This document shows positions 21,943 through 32,125 of a stretch of 64,000 nt of DNA, one piece after another (position 1 is the stretch's first letter; every line of letters begins with the position of its first letter). Below the pieces are notes generated by a model. The model saw nothing but the letters and a program-made list of their open reading frames with translations, was not told the DNA's origin and did no database searches. The DNA comes from Sipunculus nudus (Eukaryota > Annelida > Sipuncula > Golfingiida > Sipunculidae), in assembly GCA_026874595.1 (NCBI GenBank), contig CM049321.1, positions 19,868,979 through 19,932,978 on the forward strand. The letters run 5' to 3'. The translations under genes were made by a program, and so were the position numbers.

Positions 21943-23950
21943 ACAGGTGGCTCCACCAGTCTGCAGAAACTAATAAAAACACTTAATGGTCAATATCCAT
22001 GCAAAAAATCATGGTGATCTCTGCATTAGTTGTTCAGATACTTCAGTTTTTGTATCAAATTGTCCATTATTCTGAGGGATACTTCGGAGTCCTATAGCTT
22101 GAAGGATATGGGTAACAGAGACCTAATTTCAAGTTTCCACAGGCACCTTTCATGGGCCTCCTTGCATGACAAGAATGAAGATTCTAGCTCCAGTTGTTGC
22201 GATTTGTACCCTGTTGACAGATAACCACATCTTTAAAGGTCTCAAAAAAAAGAAAAAAATTCGTAAAAATTTGAAAAAAAAATAAAGGTGGCACACCCAG
22301 TCTGCAGAAACTGATGGAACAGCTCATGATCAATATGTATGCTGAAAATCATGACCATCAGTGTTGTAGTTATTGAAATACTGCAGTTTTTGTATCAAAT
22401 TTTCCATTATTCTGGGGGGGGGGGGTTATTTTGGACCCATACAGCTTAAAGAATATGGGTAACAGAGACCTAATTTCAAGTTTCCATGGAGACTTTTCAT
22501 GTGTCTCCCTGTGTGTCAAGAATGAAGATTCTTGGTCCAGTTTTTATGATTTGTGCCCTGTTAACAGATGTTCATATCTTTAAAGGTCTCAAAAATACAG
22601 AAAAATTTCGTAAAAAAAACCGAACAAATACAGGTGGTGCCACCAGTCTGCAGAAACTTATGAAACACTCCATGATCAATATCCATGCAAACAATTATGG
22701 TTATCTCTGCATTAGTTGTTCAGATACTTTAGCTTTTGTATCAAATTTTCCATTATTCTGAGCTGTACTTTGGAGTGCCATAGCTCAAAGGATATGGGTA
22801 ACAGAGACCAAATTTCAGGTTTCCATGGAGACTTATCATGGGTCTCCCTGTGTGTAAAGAACGAAGATTCTAGGTCCAGTCGTTACGATTTGTACCCTGT
22901 TGACAGATAACTACATCCTTAAAGGTCTCAAAAATGGAGAAAACAATTCGTGAACATTGAAAAATACAGGTGGCGCCACCAGTCTGCACAAACTGATGAA
23001 ACATCTCATGATCAATATGTATGTCGAAAATCATGACCATCAGTGATGCAGTTAATGAGATATTGAAGTTTTTGTATGAAATTTTTGACTATTCTGGGGG
23101 GTAATTTTGGGCCCCATAGCTCGAAGGATATGGGTAACAGAGACCTAATTTCTGGTTTCCATGGAGACTTTTCATAGTTCTCTCAGTGTGTCGAAAATGA
23201 AGATTCTAGGTCCAGTCGTTACGATTTGTGCCACGCTAACAGATGACAGCATCCTCAAAGGTCTCAAAAATAGAGGAAAAAATCGTAAAAAATCAAACAG
23301 TACAGGTGGCGCCACCAGTCTGCAGGAACTGATCGAACATCTCATGATCAATATGTATGCCAAAAATGAAGACCATCAGTAATGTAGTTATTGGGATATT
23401 GAAGTTTTTGTATGAAATTTTTTACTATTCTGGGGGGTACTTTGGGGCCCCATAGCTCAAAAGATATGGGTAACAGAGACCTAATTTCTGGTTTCCAAGG
23501 AGATTTTTCATGGACCTCTCAGTGTGTCAAGAATTAAGATTCTAAGTCCAGTCTTTATGATTTGTGCCTTGTTAACAGATGTTCACATTTTTAAAGGTCT
23601 CAAAAATAGAGAAAAAAATTCGTAAAAAATCGAAAAATAGAGGTGGCGCCACCAGTCTGCAGGAAGTGATGTAACATCTCATGATCAATATGTATGCCAA
23701 AAATCATGACCATCAGTCAAGTAGTTAATGAGATATTGAAGTTTTTGTATGAAATTTTTGACTTTTCTGGGGGGTACTTTGGGGCCACATAGCTCGAAGG
23801 ATATGGGTAACAGAGACCTAATTTCTGGTTTCCAAGGAGATTTTTTATGGACCTCTCAGAATCCCAAGTTACAAGGTTCTAGGTCCAGCGGTTACGATTT
23901 GTGCCTGGTTAACGGACGGACAGACGGACAGACGGACAAAGAGTGATCGC
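21943..23950 (+). repeat. Six ~340-bp tandem units
   Basis: Units start at 21943, 22285, 22630, 22966, 23302 and 23639 (spacing 342, 345, 336, 336, 337). Each opens with ACAGGTGGCGCCACCAGTCT or a variant, and later has 'gatatgggtaacagagacct'. The palindrome is perfect in the last three units (22969, 23305, 23642) and worn in the first three. A reversed, partial copy lies at 47,244-47,720. Short open frames here are repeats of one another and are not genes. Confidence 0.95.
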
Positions 23951-24623
23951 TATTGCTCAGATGACTTTCAGTCAGCTGAGCTAAAAACCTTAGTATTTTA
24001 AAAATATGAATTTAAATCTAGGGTGATTAAGTCAAAACTAGGATTGATTAGTTTTGTGTGTGGAATCTGAAACTACATAAGCTGTAAAATGTGTAGATTT
24101 TAGTCTTCAGTTAAAGTTTCATGGCAAATGCCGGAATACTTCTGGAGATAATTTACAAAAGGAAACAAGATGGTTCCATGTAGGTGATGTACTGAATATC
24201 TGACAGGTCGTTAATTTAATGGCACAACATACTCTTATAGTTTTAACAATTTCCAGCAAATACTTCATGGCAATAGTATTTTTAGATACTGAGACTAACA
24301 AATTCAAAGAAGACTGCCATTAGAATTTTATATTATTCTTAACTTCAAATATGATACACATCCTCTTGCAGGTAAAAATTTTCAGTAAAATTTCACTGCA
24401 GTTACTGGAAAAGTTAATAAAAATGTGGTAGAAAGGAATTCAAATAATAGATGATAAAATGTGAGAATTAAGTGAACCACTTGACCGAGCAAACGATAAA
24501 AGTTGACTGATTCCTTTCTCTATAGATATACAAAGCTGCTTCATTCCAGTGCTTATTGAACCAAACAGTACTGTATACACATGGTATATATATATATCCA
24601 GCCTTAAGTTAAAGACAAACTAC

Positions 24624-24757
24624 CTTAGGAAAGTGACTATGACTGTATGAGGTGAAGTCTGCTGCAGGTGTGAGTCAACTGGTGTGACATTCATCTGGTC
24701 ACTGCAGTCAGATGAGTCAACAGAACATTTGTTCAGTCTGACCTGACTAACGTTCAT
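24624..24757 (-). CDS. Candidate exon, unrecognised
   Basis: On the minus strand an ATG at 24757 opens 44 codons plus two bases (MNVSQVRLNKCSVDSSDCSD, later HLQQTSPHTVIVTFL) up to a good donor, AAG|GTAGTT; intron reading would meet an in-frame TAG at once. Upstream, 'tatatactgtag' could be an acceptor 14 bases before the ATG, or 'gatatatata' a TATA-like box, so it may be an internal or a first exon. Ser/Asp-rich composition and GC content exceed the surroundings. No domain or family is recognised, and a chance frame cannot be excluded. Confidence 0.35.
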
Positions 24758-26809
24758 GATAAGAACAGATCTACAGTATATATATCCAGAGATTACTGAG
24801 AGTAGTTCTAGTTCGACCTACACCAGGGATTGGGAGTAACGACAGGGAGAAATGTTAATATCAATAACCTGCCTGTGTTCACTGATCTTTTATTTATAGA
24901 ATTAGAGCTGAATGGGGCGAAAGACCACAAAGCACACTTTAAACATAAAATTTGAACTGAAGAAGAAAAAAAAATGTTCTCATTTGATAAATAATCACCT
25001 GTTGATTAAATCCATGCATTAATCAAGTTAATGGTCTATCTATTGTAATATAAAACAGATACAAGTGGCACCAGTTGGTATTAGGTGTACCATGTGAAAC
25101 AATGTTTCAGGTTTATAGAACATTTTATCTTGCATATTTTGGTGTATGTTTTTAAAAACCTGATAATTTAGCAAATCTAAGCTGAACAAGTGACTATAGA
25201 TTTAAATTTGAGGTAAAGCAGGTTGTACATGGTGTCCTGTCACTGGATGCCAAGATATCCAGTGTTTTTTATGTTCATGTGACCAAGGCTGACTATCTGC
25301 ATGGAGAGCAGTGCTGACTTTAAATATCTGTAAGGGATTATTAATAAAATATCATTTACAATAGATTCTGTAAATTGGTGTAAATTGTGACTGTGCCTAT
25401 GAAGACAGTATAATCAACTTTTGTCAAAGACATCAATAATCATGTCTTGTCAGAGCTATCAGTAATCATATCAATATTTGTCAGAGCCACTGATCATGAT
25501 CAGAGATCGTTTTTATCAATATATTTCATATATAGCCATTGTATGGTCTGACCCTAAGTGTAGTGAAATCAGAAAATTAAATTTTGTTTTCAGTTTTGCA
25601 GATTTCGGAAAATTGTAAATATGGATATTGAATATATATGACAAGATTCTGATCACAAGTATTAATGTCAGCAGCAACATGTCCCTGTTTTACAAATACA
25701 ATTATTCAGTGTTATAAAAGAATGTTTTACTATTACTAACAAATAACGTTTTCATTTTCTGTTGTGAAGCCTCAGGACTACATTATGAAAGGCTCCAGAT
25801 ATTACCCATGTGGTTTGACTTTCCAGAAACTCTCTACTTTCTCTTTGTCTGACTCCAAATGGAACCATAATATTTTTTTAATCTAGGTCCAATAGTTAGT
25901 TTTTATGTTAATGTGGACCATGGGATGTGGGGGAGGGGGGGCTGTCAGACAAATACTATATTAAAATGTACACCATAATTTATAATGTTCATAAACATTG
26001 TTGTAATTGTTACAATTTTTTTCATGAAAAAAAATATTTTAATATAATACCTTTAATTCAAACCAATCACAATATTATAATGTACATTTTCAAGAAGATT
26101 AATGAATCTCAAATATTGTGTGATAATCACATTCATATATAATTAATCAATACATTTCTTAATTTCATCATAAATTCTTGAGCATCTTGAGTGTGCTGTA
26201 TTGAGTCCATAGACTGCTTAACAGATACATTGGTAAACTGTCAGTCTCATGTCTCATTACAATTCCCTGGACAATGGGTTATCCCATTACTAATACAATA
26301 ATATCCTGGTAGGTGACCCACCATGGAGACCTACAGAAGCTGTCTATTAAGTGTGCTGGTCAGGTTATAATTAGCTGTGACATGTAATCAATCATGCAGC
26401 CTAAAGAAGCTAGGTCTGTAAGTACAGAAGGTGTTGGCGTTATGCTGGTCATCCCCTTAAAGGAATGAAAAAGTGGAGTCCTGGTTTGAGCCCGCATTGG
26501 CTCCCTCACCAATGACAAAATTTCATAAAAAGTTAGTTTCCTGGTCTTTGGCCTCCAAATATTGTAAGGAGAAACAGTAGACTAGTAAAGTCTTTGAATG
26601 AATTTGTAGATGCCACACCAAGCCAAGTGCAGAGGTATTCCAGGAAGCTTCTAGGGTTAGCTCCACAATGCCCAGCACTGGTGCCCAGTCAAGAAGTCAG
26701 AGGAGCCAGCAGGGCAGCGACAACCACGCCCACTTCACAATGAATGCATCAGCCACCAGCATGCAGACAGTTTGACACCAGCCGAGAACCATTATTTTGA
26801 ATAATGTTG
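24758..26809. other. AT-rich non-coding stretch
   Basis: No firm gene. Near 25,430-25,510 are imperfect repeats of 'tgtcagagc...atcaataatcat'. 26,640-26,790 is GC-richer and open in two plus-strand frames (one ending ENHYFE, one ending TSMQTV), either of which could be a terminal exon; not decidable by eye. Confidence 0.4.
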
Positions 26810-26811
26810 GA

Positions 26812-27162
26812 GCAATATTTGGTTTCTATGGCATGGTTCTCTGGTCAGGAAAACCACGGTGCCCACAGAGCACCTAACTGTGATCTGGCCACCGAGAGCG
26901 TTGTATTGCATTGTGCATCCAGCCCATATATTAAACATGCCACACCTGCTATCATTGGTCTGATAACACCTATTCTGCAATAGGGACAATAATCAGACCA
27001 ATAATAGCTTGTTTTCCTAGAAAGAGCAAGAGTCACATGTTTAAAATTGGGACTGGATGCACAATGCAATACCATGCGCCCAGTGGTGTGATTACAGTAA
27101 TGTGCTCTGTGCGCACCCTGGTGTTAATGCCCAGAGAACTTTGCCATAGACAACAGCAGTTA
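26812..27162. repeat. ~350-bp inverted repeat (foldback/hairpin)
   Basis: The left arm (about 26,812-26,970) and right arm (about 26,995-27,162) are reverse complements with scattered mismatches. For example, TATTGCATTGTGCATCCAG on the left matches CTGGATGCACAATGCAATA on the right, and ATTGGTCTGAT matches ATCAGACCAAT next to the loop. The loop is only about 20-30 bases. Short open frames read from both arms are the same peptide in opposite directions, confirming symmetry. It is probably a foldback MITE; a transcript would form a long hairpin. Confidence 0.85.
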
Positions 27163-27942
27163 GGCAAAAGGATGTCTGGGACAACTGCAGTGCATGACCA
27201 ATCAGGGAGGAGCATATCACTAAAGTGGGCTGTTATTGACAGGCCTTTTTTCCCTCAATCTTATTGTTTATGCCGTGGCCATGACCTCCATATAGGCACT
27301 TTGGCCCATTCCCATATATAGAGGTTTCACTGTAAAATACATGTGTACTGTAAACACTCCCATGCTATTTCTACCTCACTCAAATGCAAAGTGTAGCATT
27401 TAAACCAGTGCATCAGACAGTTTTTAACATAATTAATTAATTAATAACATGAGCCTTTTGCTGGGGCTTTTGATTATATCATTAATAATGCGTGGCATCA
27501 GCAGGGAGACAGAGAAAATACAACTTGATTAGTCAGTTAGCTTAATTAACAACAACCCTGTTTATTAATTTTGGCTCATAAATTATTAATTTTTCACCGG
27601 CATAACAAATAAGCCCAGTGCTCACAAATTTATGATAAATCACATTTGCAGAACTTGCACTATACCTAAAGTTGAAAATCAAGTTTTCCAAATTTTGGGA
27701 TTTTTGAGTGGGATCCTAGAACGTTTCAGAACTTTGTGGCTACTATGAATAGAGTATGAGGTTACAGTGACTATTACTGTACCAGTACAGTACTGCAACC
27801 TGGTATTTTATTAAACAAGGAACTTTTCACAATACCCTCCTGTGGACACTCAAGCCCACAACAGACACACCTGTGTCAAGTGTGCATCAAGTGTGCCCCA
27901 TGCGACCAGACAGGACAGCACAAATTCAAAACAAACTAACCA

Positions 27943-28191
27943 GGGTTCCACCTTAAGGGTTAACCACTTGCCCGTGCAAGCGAAAGTTCCAGTTAATAGT
28001 AGGATGGCAACAAAAAGTCACCTCTCACATAAACCTTAATCTAAAGGCCTTTAAAAGGATGTTTGTGTTCTTAAATACAATCTTTGATTTTTGTAGGGCA
28101 AGTAATAGTTCATGTAGGGCAAGTAAAACCTTGATGTTATTACCTGCCTGGGCAAGTACTTTCACAAGTTAATAATGTTGAGCCCTTCTGT
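27943..28191. mobile_element. hAT-like repeat, 'GGCAAGTA' family
   Basis: Left CAGGGTTCCACCTTAA with AACCACTTGCCC, right GGGCAAGTACTTTCAC with AATGTTGAGCCCTT. The two ends are imperfect inverses. Related to 16,172-16,612 and 29,155-29,320. No target duplication identified. Confidence 0.45.
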
Positions 28192-29154
28192 GGATATGAT
28201 ACACAAGACAAGCATCAGATTGCATTATATTAACTAAGCACCTATTAAATATTTTGTTTATCTTTGTAAAAATAGTAATCTTGATAATTAGCATTGGTTT
28301 AATTGTATACAAATATGTTTCTGTTTGTGGCCAAAACTTGTTCTAATATGACAGAACTTAATCACTATTTTTAATAACATTTATATATAATGTGTTGCAT
28401 TCTTGCATGTTTTCTACCCATATACACATCGATAATTATAACATTTACCAAAGTTAAATCTTGAATCCAAGTGCTGAAAAGGGAAATATTCTCCAAATTT
28501 AAATCATTTTCAGGAATTCCCATGCTGCAAGGGCTCATCATGCATAAAAAATCCTAACACACATGTAAGTCTGCTTTTATTAAGATAAACAGACAGAAGT
28601 GACTTCTAGCAACTGAAGCGACTGCAAATTTGACATTTGGAGGGGCATTACCCCCATATTAGTTTATTTTGGGCTTTATGGTATGCCTGGTAACTTAGTA
28701 TGATGTGAAAATAATGTTACATGTTAAATTATGAGTCCTGTGCATAACACTGGTATATCCAAACCAGTCTCTTACAGGTGAGAGATTTGCACTTACATGT
28801 TATTTACTGTGACATATATGTTGAACAATACAAAAACAAACCTGGGTGAATACGTCACCTCATTCCAGCTGTGTTTAGAGGCGTGGACACAGGCATTTGA
28901 CACAATGTGTTCACCAGGTGAGTGATATTATAAGCACCACTGGGCCCATCCCCCTGTTACTGTTAGTGTTACCTATCTACCCAACCTTCCCACTAATTAA
29001 ATATGGTTCCCTTACTTTGACTGCTCATCAACCCAAATTATACTATAATCACCTCTAAATAATGCTTAAAACAATTTTTCAATCTTCCTACTCTGTCGCT
29101 TCTACTTAGGCTCTTATAATATGTTTAATATGCAATAAAACATGGAAGACAATT
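28192..29154. other. AT-rich non-coding stretch
   Basis: No gene or repeat boundary recognised. Confidence 0.5.
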
Positions 29155-29320
29155 ACAGGGAATATACACTTGTGGTTAATAATGATTTTTTGCTGGGCGA
29201 GTAAAAAGTACAATGACTTTTGTTGGGCACCAGTAACAATTTATGCAGGATAAATAAAAGCTAGATGTTACTTGCCCGGAGGGTAAAGTACTTTCTATAG
29301 TGAATCTCAAGCCCTGCCTG
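29155..29320. mobile_element. hAT-like repeat fragment, 'GGCAAGTA' family
   Basis: Contains 'gctgggcgagtaaaaagtac' and the opposed 'ttacttgcccggagggtaaa', ending near CAAGCCCTG. It is a third relative of 16.2 and 27.9 kb, shorter and more diverged. Confidence 0.4.
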
Positions 29321-29887
29321 GTAGGCATTAACTTAACCCAACAGAATAATCCAGGTTGTTCTACAACCAACCTTTTGTATTTTACTTAATGCTTAAAATT
29401 TCAACCAATGCTTATAACACACAGAATCATCACTGTCATCAATCAAGCCCTAGTTTACAAACAAAATAACCATCTACCAGGTTATGAAACAATTCATAAA
29501 TCTACCGCTGCGACATGACATTACCGGCCATTATTGATTCTCTGCTACCCGCAGAGACAAGCCACAGTCTCTCATAATACCGGAGAGGCTACACAACCTG
29601 GACTGACTCGTACTCGGCGATGTCAAGGATACCTTGTGGCTTTCTGATGCTACTTCAGTGGCTCCCGATATTTTGATGGAGATGAAACTGAAACATGATG
29701 GTTGATGCACAAGAAAGGGATCTCATATGGTGTGCCTACTTGATTCTTGAATACGTCACACCAGAGGGGGCCTTGGTTAAAAAAACCTGTCTGCTATTTT
29801 GTCATAAAGATTACAAATTTCAAAATTTTTTTTTGGCTAGCATAAAAGTCAAAACTGATTATGGAACCATAAAACAGTTGCACCCAT

Positions 29888-29905
29888 GGCCAGCAGATGG
29901 CACCA
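29888..29905 (+). promoter_or_regulatory. CTCF-like core motif
   Basis: CCAGCAGATGGCACC fits the core of the animal CTCF motif (CCASNAGRKGGC). Similar but weaker strings occur in related contexts at 1,014-1,032 and 10,684-10,705, suggesting a short dispersed repeat carries them. Binding is unproven. Confidence 0.25.
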
Positions 29906-30040
29906 GCTACTGAATTCATATTGATGAAGATTACAATGAGATGGGAATCACTGATATGTTAGAGTCAGCTGATCACATACCTTTTCTATAGAATTTATGT
30001 GATTTCTGACTTATTCTTGCAACCTGTTATTTAAGTGTAG

Positions 30041-30174
30041 GTAATTCCTATTAAGATGGATAAATTATTGAGCTTGCACATAAAACAAGCTGTTGGTAAA
30101 CACAGCAATGTTGACAAACAAGAAGCTGGATACACTAGCCCAGAAGGCCGGAGTCTGAACCAATTACGTTACAG
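30041..30174 (+). CDS. Candidate exon, unrecognised
   Basis: Plus-strand segment after an acceptor-like 'cctgttatttaagtgtag'. It has an ATG at 30056 and 39 codons plus two bases (MDKLLSLHIKQAVGK, later AGYTSPEGRSLNQLRY) before donor-like AG|GTGACT. The frame hits TGA right at the junction (AGG TGA), as expected if the exon ends there. Whether the ATG is a start or an internal Met is unknown. No family is recognised. No partner exons were found on this strand, so confidence is low. Confidence 0.3.
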
Positions 30175-30789
30175 GTGACTCAGTATTTCCCTAAATTCCA
30201 ACAATTTATTGATTTGGTACATGGAAAATTTTCTTACAGATGCAATCAGATGTGACAAACAAGGAAAGCAGATTTGTGCAAACAAGTATAATTTATACAT
30301 TTAAGGGAAACAAAAATATCAATACACTCTTGTGCTACTTGAGGCAATCCATTTAGAAATATCAAGTTTATAAAACCTTATCACCATAGATTTTACTGGT
30401 GTTGACTGGGCTATTTTTAACTCACACCATGATCTCTCTGAAGTGGACATCATAAATATATTAAGTAAATTTAATTAAATTCATATGGCTGATTTATTAT
30501 CAACCTTGACATGCACTGATAAAACAGAGGGCAGATTTGAAACAGAATCCTGTCTGTCTGTTTGTTTAGAGCTGTTTATCCGTTTTTTTAAAGGCTGTGC
30601 ATGTTCAAAAGTATAAAACATCTAAACAGGTGTGGTTAGATGGATAGGCTGGTCTTGAGGCCACAAAGACATGGGGTTAATTTTGAATCGTTATATGTTA
30701 AAAGATGTAAATTAACCAATAAATAAATTATTCTCTGATCCATGACATTTTATGTACCTTACATGCTTGATATGGCTTAGACAAACTTT

Positions 30790-30940
30790 CACAGTAAAAC
30801 CTCGCCACATTCATTTAGCAACCAACTCAAAATAACAAACTTTTACAGTCCTGATCCTCTTTTTTTGCTCTTTATATCTGACCTGGTTTTATTATGGTGC
30901 TGTTGGTGGTCTTAATTTTGAGGTTTCATTTTAACAAGCA
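30790..30940 (+). mobile_element. Mariner-like MITE relic
   Basis: Begins CAGTAAAACCTCGCC and ends near GAGGTTTCATTTTAAC. The interior contains 'tcctgatcctctttttttgc' and 'tttatatctgacctggtttt', shared with 47,150-47,243 and 59,949-60,139. The ends are worn, with no clean TA duplication. Confidence 0.6.
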
Positions 30941-31017
30941 AATTTGGGGTAATGTCCCCAACTTCCTCCTCTTGTTGTCCCCTGCTTGCCTTCTGAGAAT
31001 GTTTTTGTTTTTATTTT

Positions 31018-31095
31018 CCCCTGAAGATGTCTCCACATGTCAATGTGGCTGAGTTCTAGTTTTCATTGCCCCCTGAAGATGTCTCCACATGTCAT
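31018..31095 (+). repeat. Short spaced duplication
   Basis: CCCTGAAGATGTCTCCACAT (extending GTCA) occurs at 31018-31041 and 31071-31094. Confidence 0.85.
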
Positions 31096-31099
31096 AAGT

Positions 31100-32123
31100 T
31101 TTGTTGTGAATTAGGAAAAACAGGGAAAATTTATTTTTTGTTTTGGAGCTGGTGATAATAAATTTTTCAGACAGACACTCCAAAACCAATCCCAAACATG
31201 GTATGCATAAGAGCAATCACTGACCCAAATTCGAATGAAATCGGAAAATATTAAGAAAAGTTATTGCACAGAAAAGAAAACCTGACAGACACAGGCAGAC
31301 ACACACAGACAAACCAAAAATCAATGTCCCCCGTTCCATGGAAGCAGGGGACAATTGAATGCCCAACATTGGTTTCCACTGATAAGATCTTTTTTCATCA
31401 TCAAAGCATCCATACAGTAACACCTGTAGGACAAGTTTTATTGTATTTTCTATCATATATATATATAATTTTTATCTATATGTACAGAATTTTAATTTGT
31501 AAATATAATTCAGCACTGTTTTTGTTTTTTTGTGAACGTGTTGTGTTCAAGTTAAGGTGATATGTTATTTTTGGATTTCAACCAATTTTGTCAAGAACTG
31601 GTCCTGGTTTTGGCAGAGGTAGATGTGTGGTTGCCCTGAGTTTTCTTTTTCATAAATAAAGCTGTATTAAATGCTGACTCAGCCATTTATAAATAACTCA
31701 CATATGGACATCATGAAAACAAAGTCCTCAAAGGGCCAGTCAGTTTGTCACAAAGCAACCAGAATAGTCAATACCTTATCTTGTTGATTTCAATAATTCT
31801 TTTTCAAACAATGTTTATCTGTAGCTTGAATAGGTACATAAAAAGATTAAGACCAAATAAATCAGGTTATTAACTGCGCTATTGTTTCACAATTGAAAAA
31901 AAAACAGAATCCTGATTATTAAAGTATCACTTATATCAAAGCAGGGCATCTATTAATAGATTGTGACAACCTTCCCTCAGAATAACAAGTCAATCACCAG
32001 ACATTAATCAAATTAATGCGCTCTCTAAACATAACATTTTTTACAATTGCACTCAACACTACTTGTTGTCTTTTCTGCCATGGAAGCCAGGATGAACGTG
32101 AATAAACATTTCCTCTGATTCCA
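31100..32123. other. Non-coding stretch
   Basis: Open frames at 31,217-31,560 overlap on both strands and show nothing recognisable. No gene supported. Confidence 0.45.
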
Positions 32124-32125
32124 AA

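Larger units (their letters stand above)
20586..23988 (+). mobile_element. Pearl/HINE-like element, copy 2, with long tandem core
   Basis: The 5' palindrome GACCCATGGGTC is at 20589-20600 and the subterminal GCTCAGCTGAC at 20606-20616; its inverse, GTCAGCTGAGC, is at 23971-23981 within a 3' hairpin (23955-23981, loop TTC). A GACGGACA microsatellite (23,912-23,940) precedes the hairpin. The body is about 3.3 kb of tandem units described below. Pearl-type elements of bivalves share this plan. They encode no protein and are thought to depend on Helitron/Helentron machinery. The single-element reading is inference from matching ends and orientation. Confidence 0.7.

Noticed and set aside
20901-23950. 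CRISPR-like spaced repeats
   Set aside because: Units are long, contiguous and diverged with no short-repeat/spacer pattern; eukaryotic tandem repeats.
26640-26790. Possible terminal exon
   Set aside because: Two overlapping plus-strand frames are open; no clear acceptor, and it abuts the inverted repeat.
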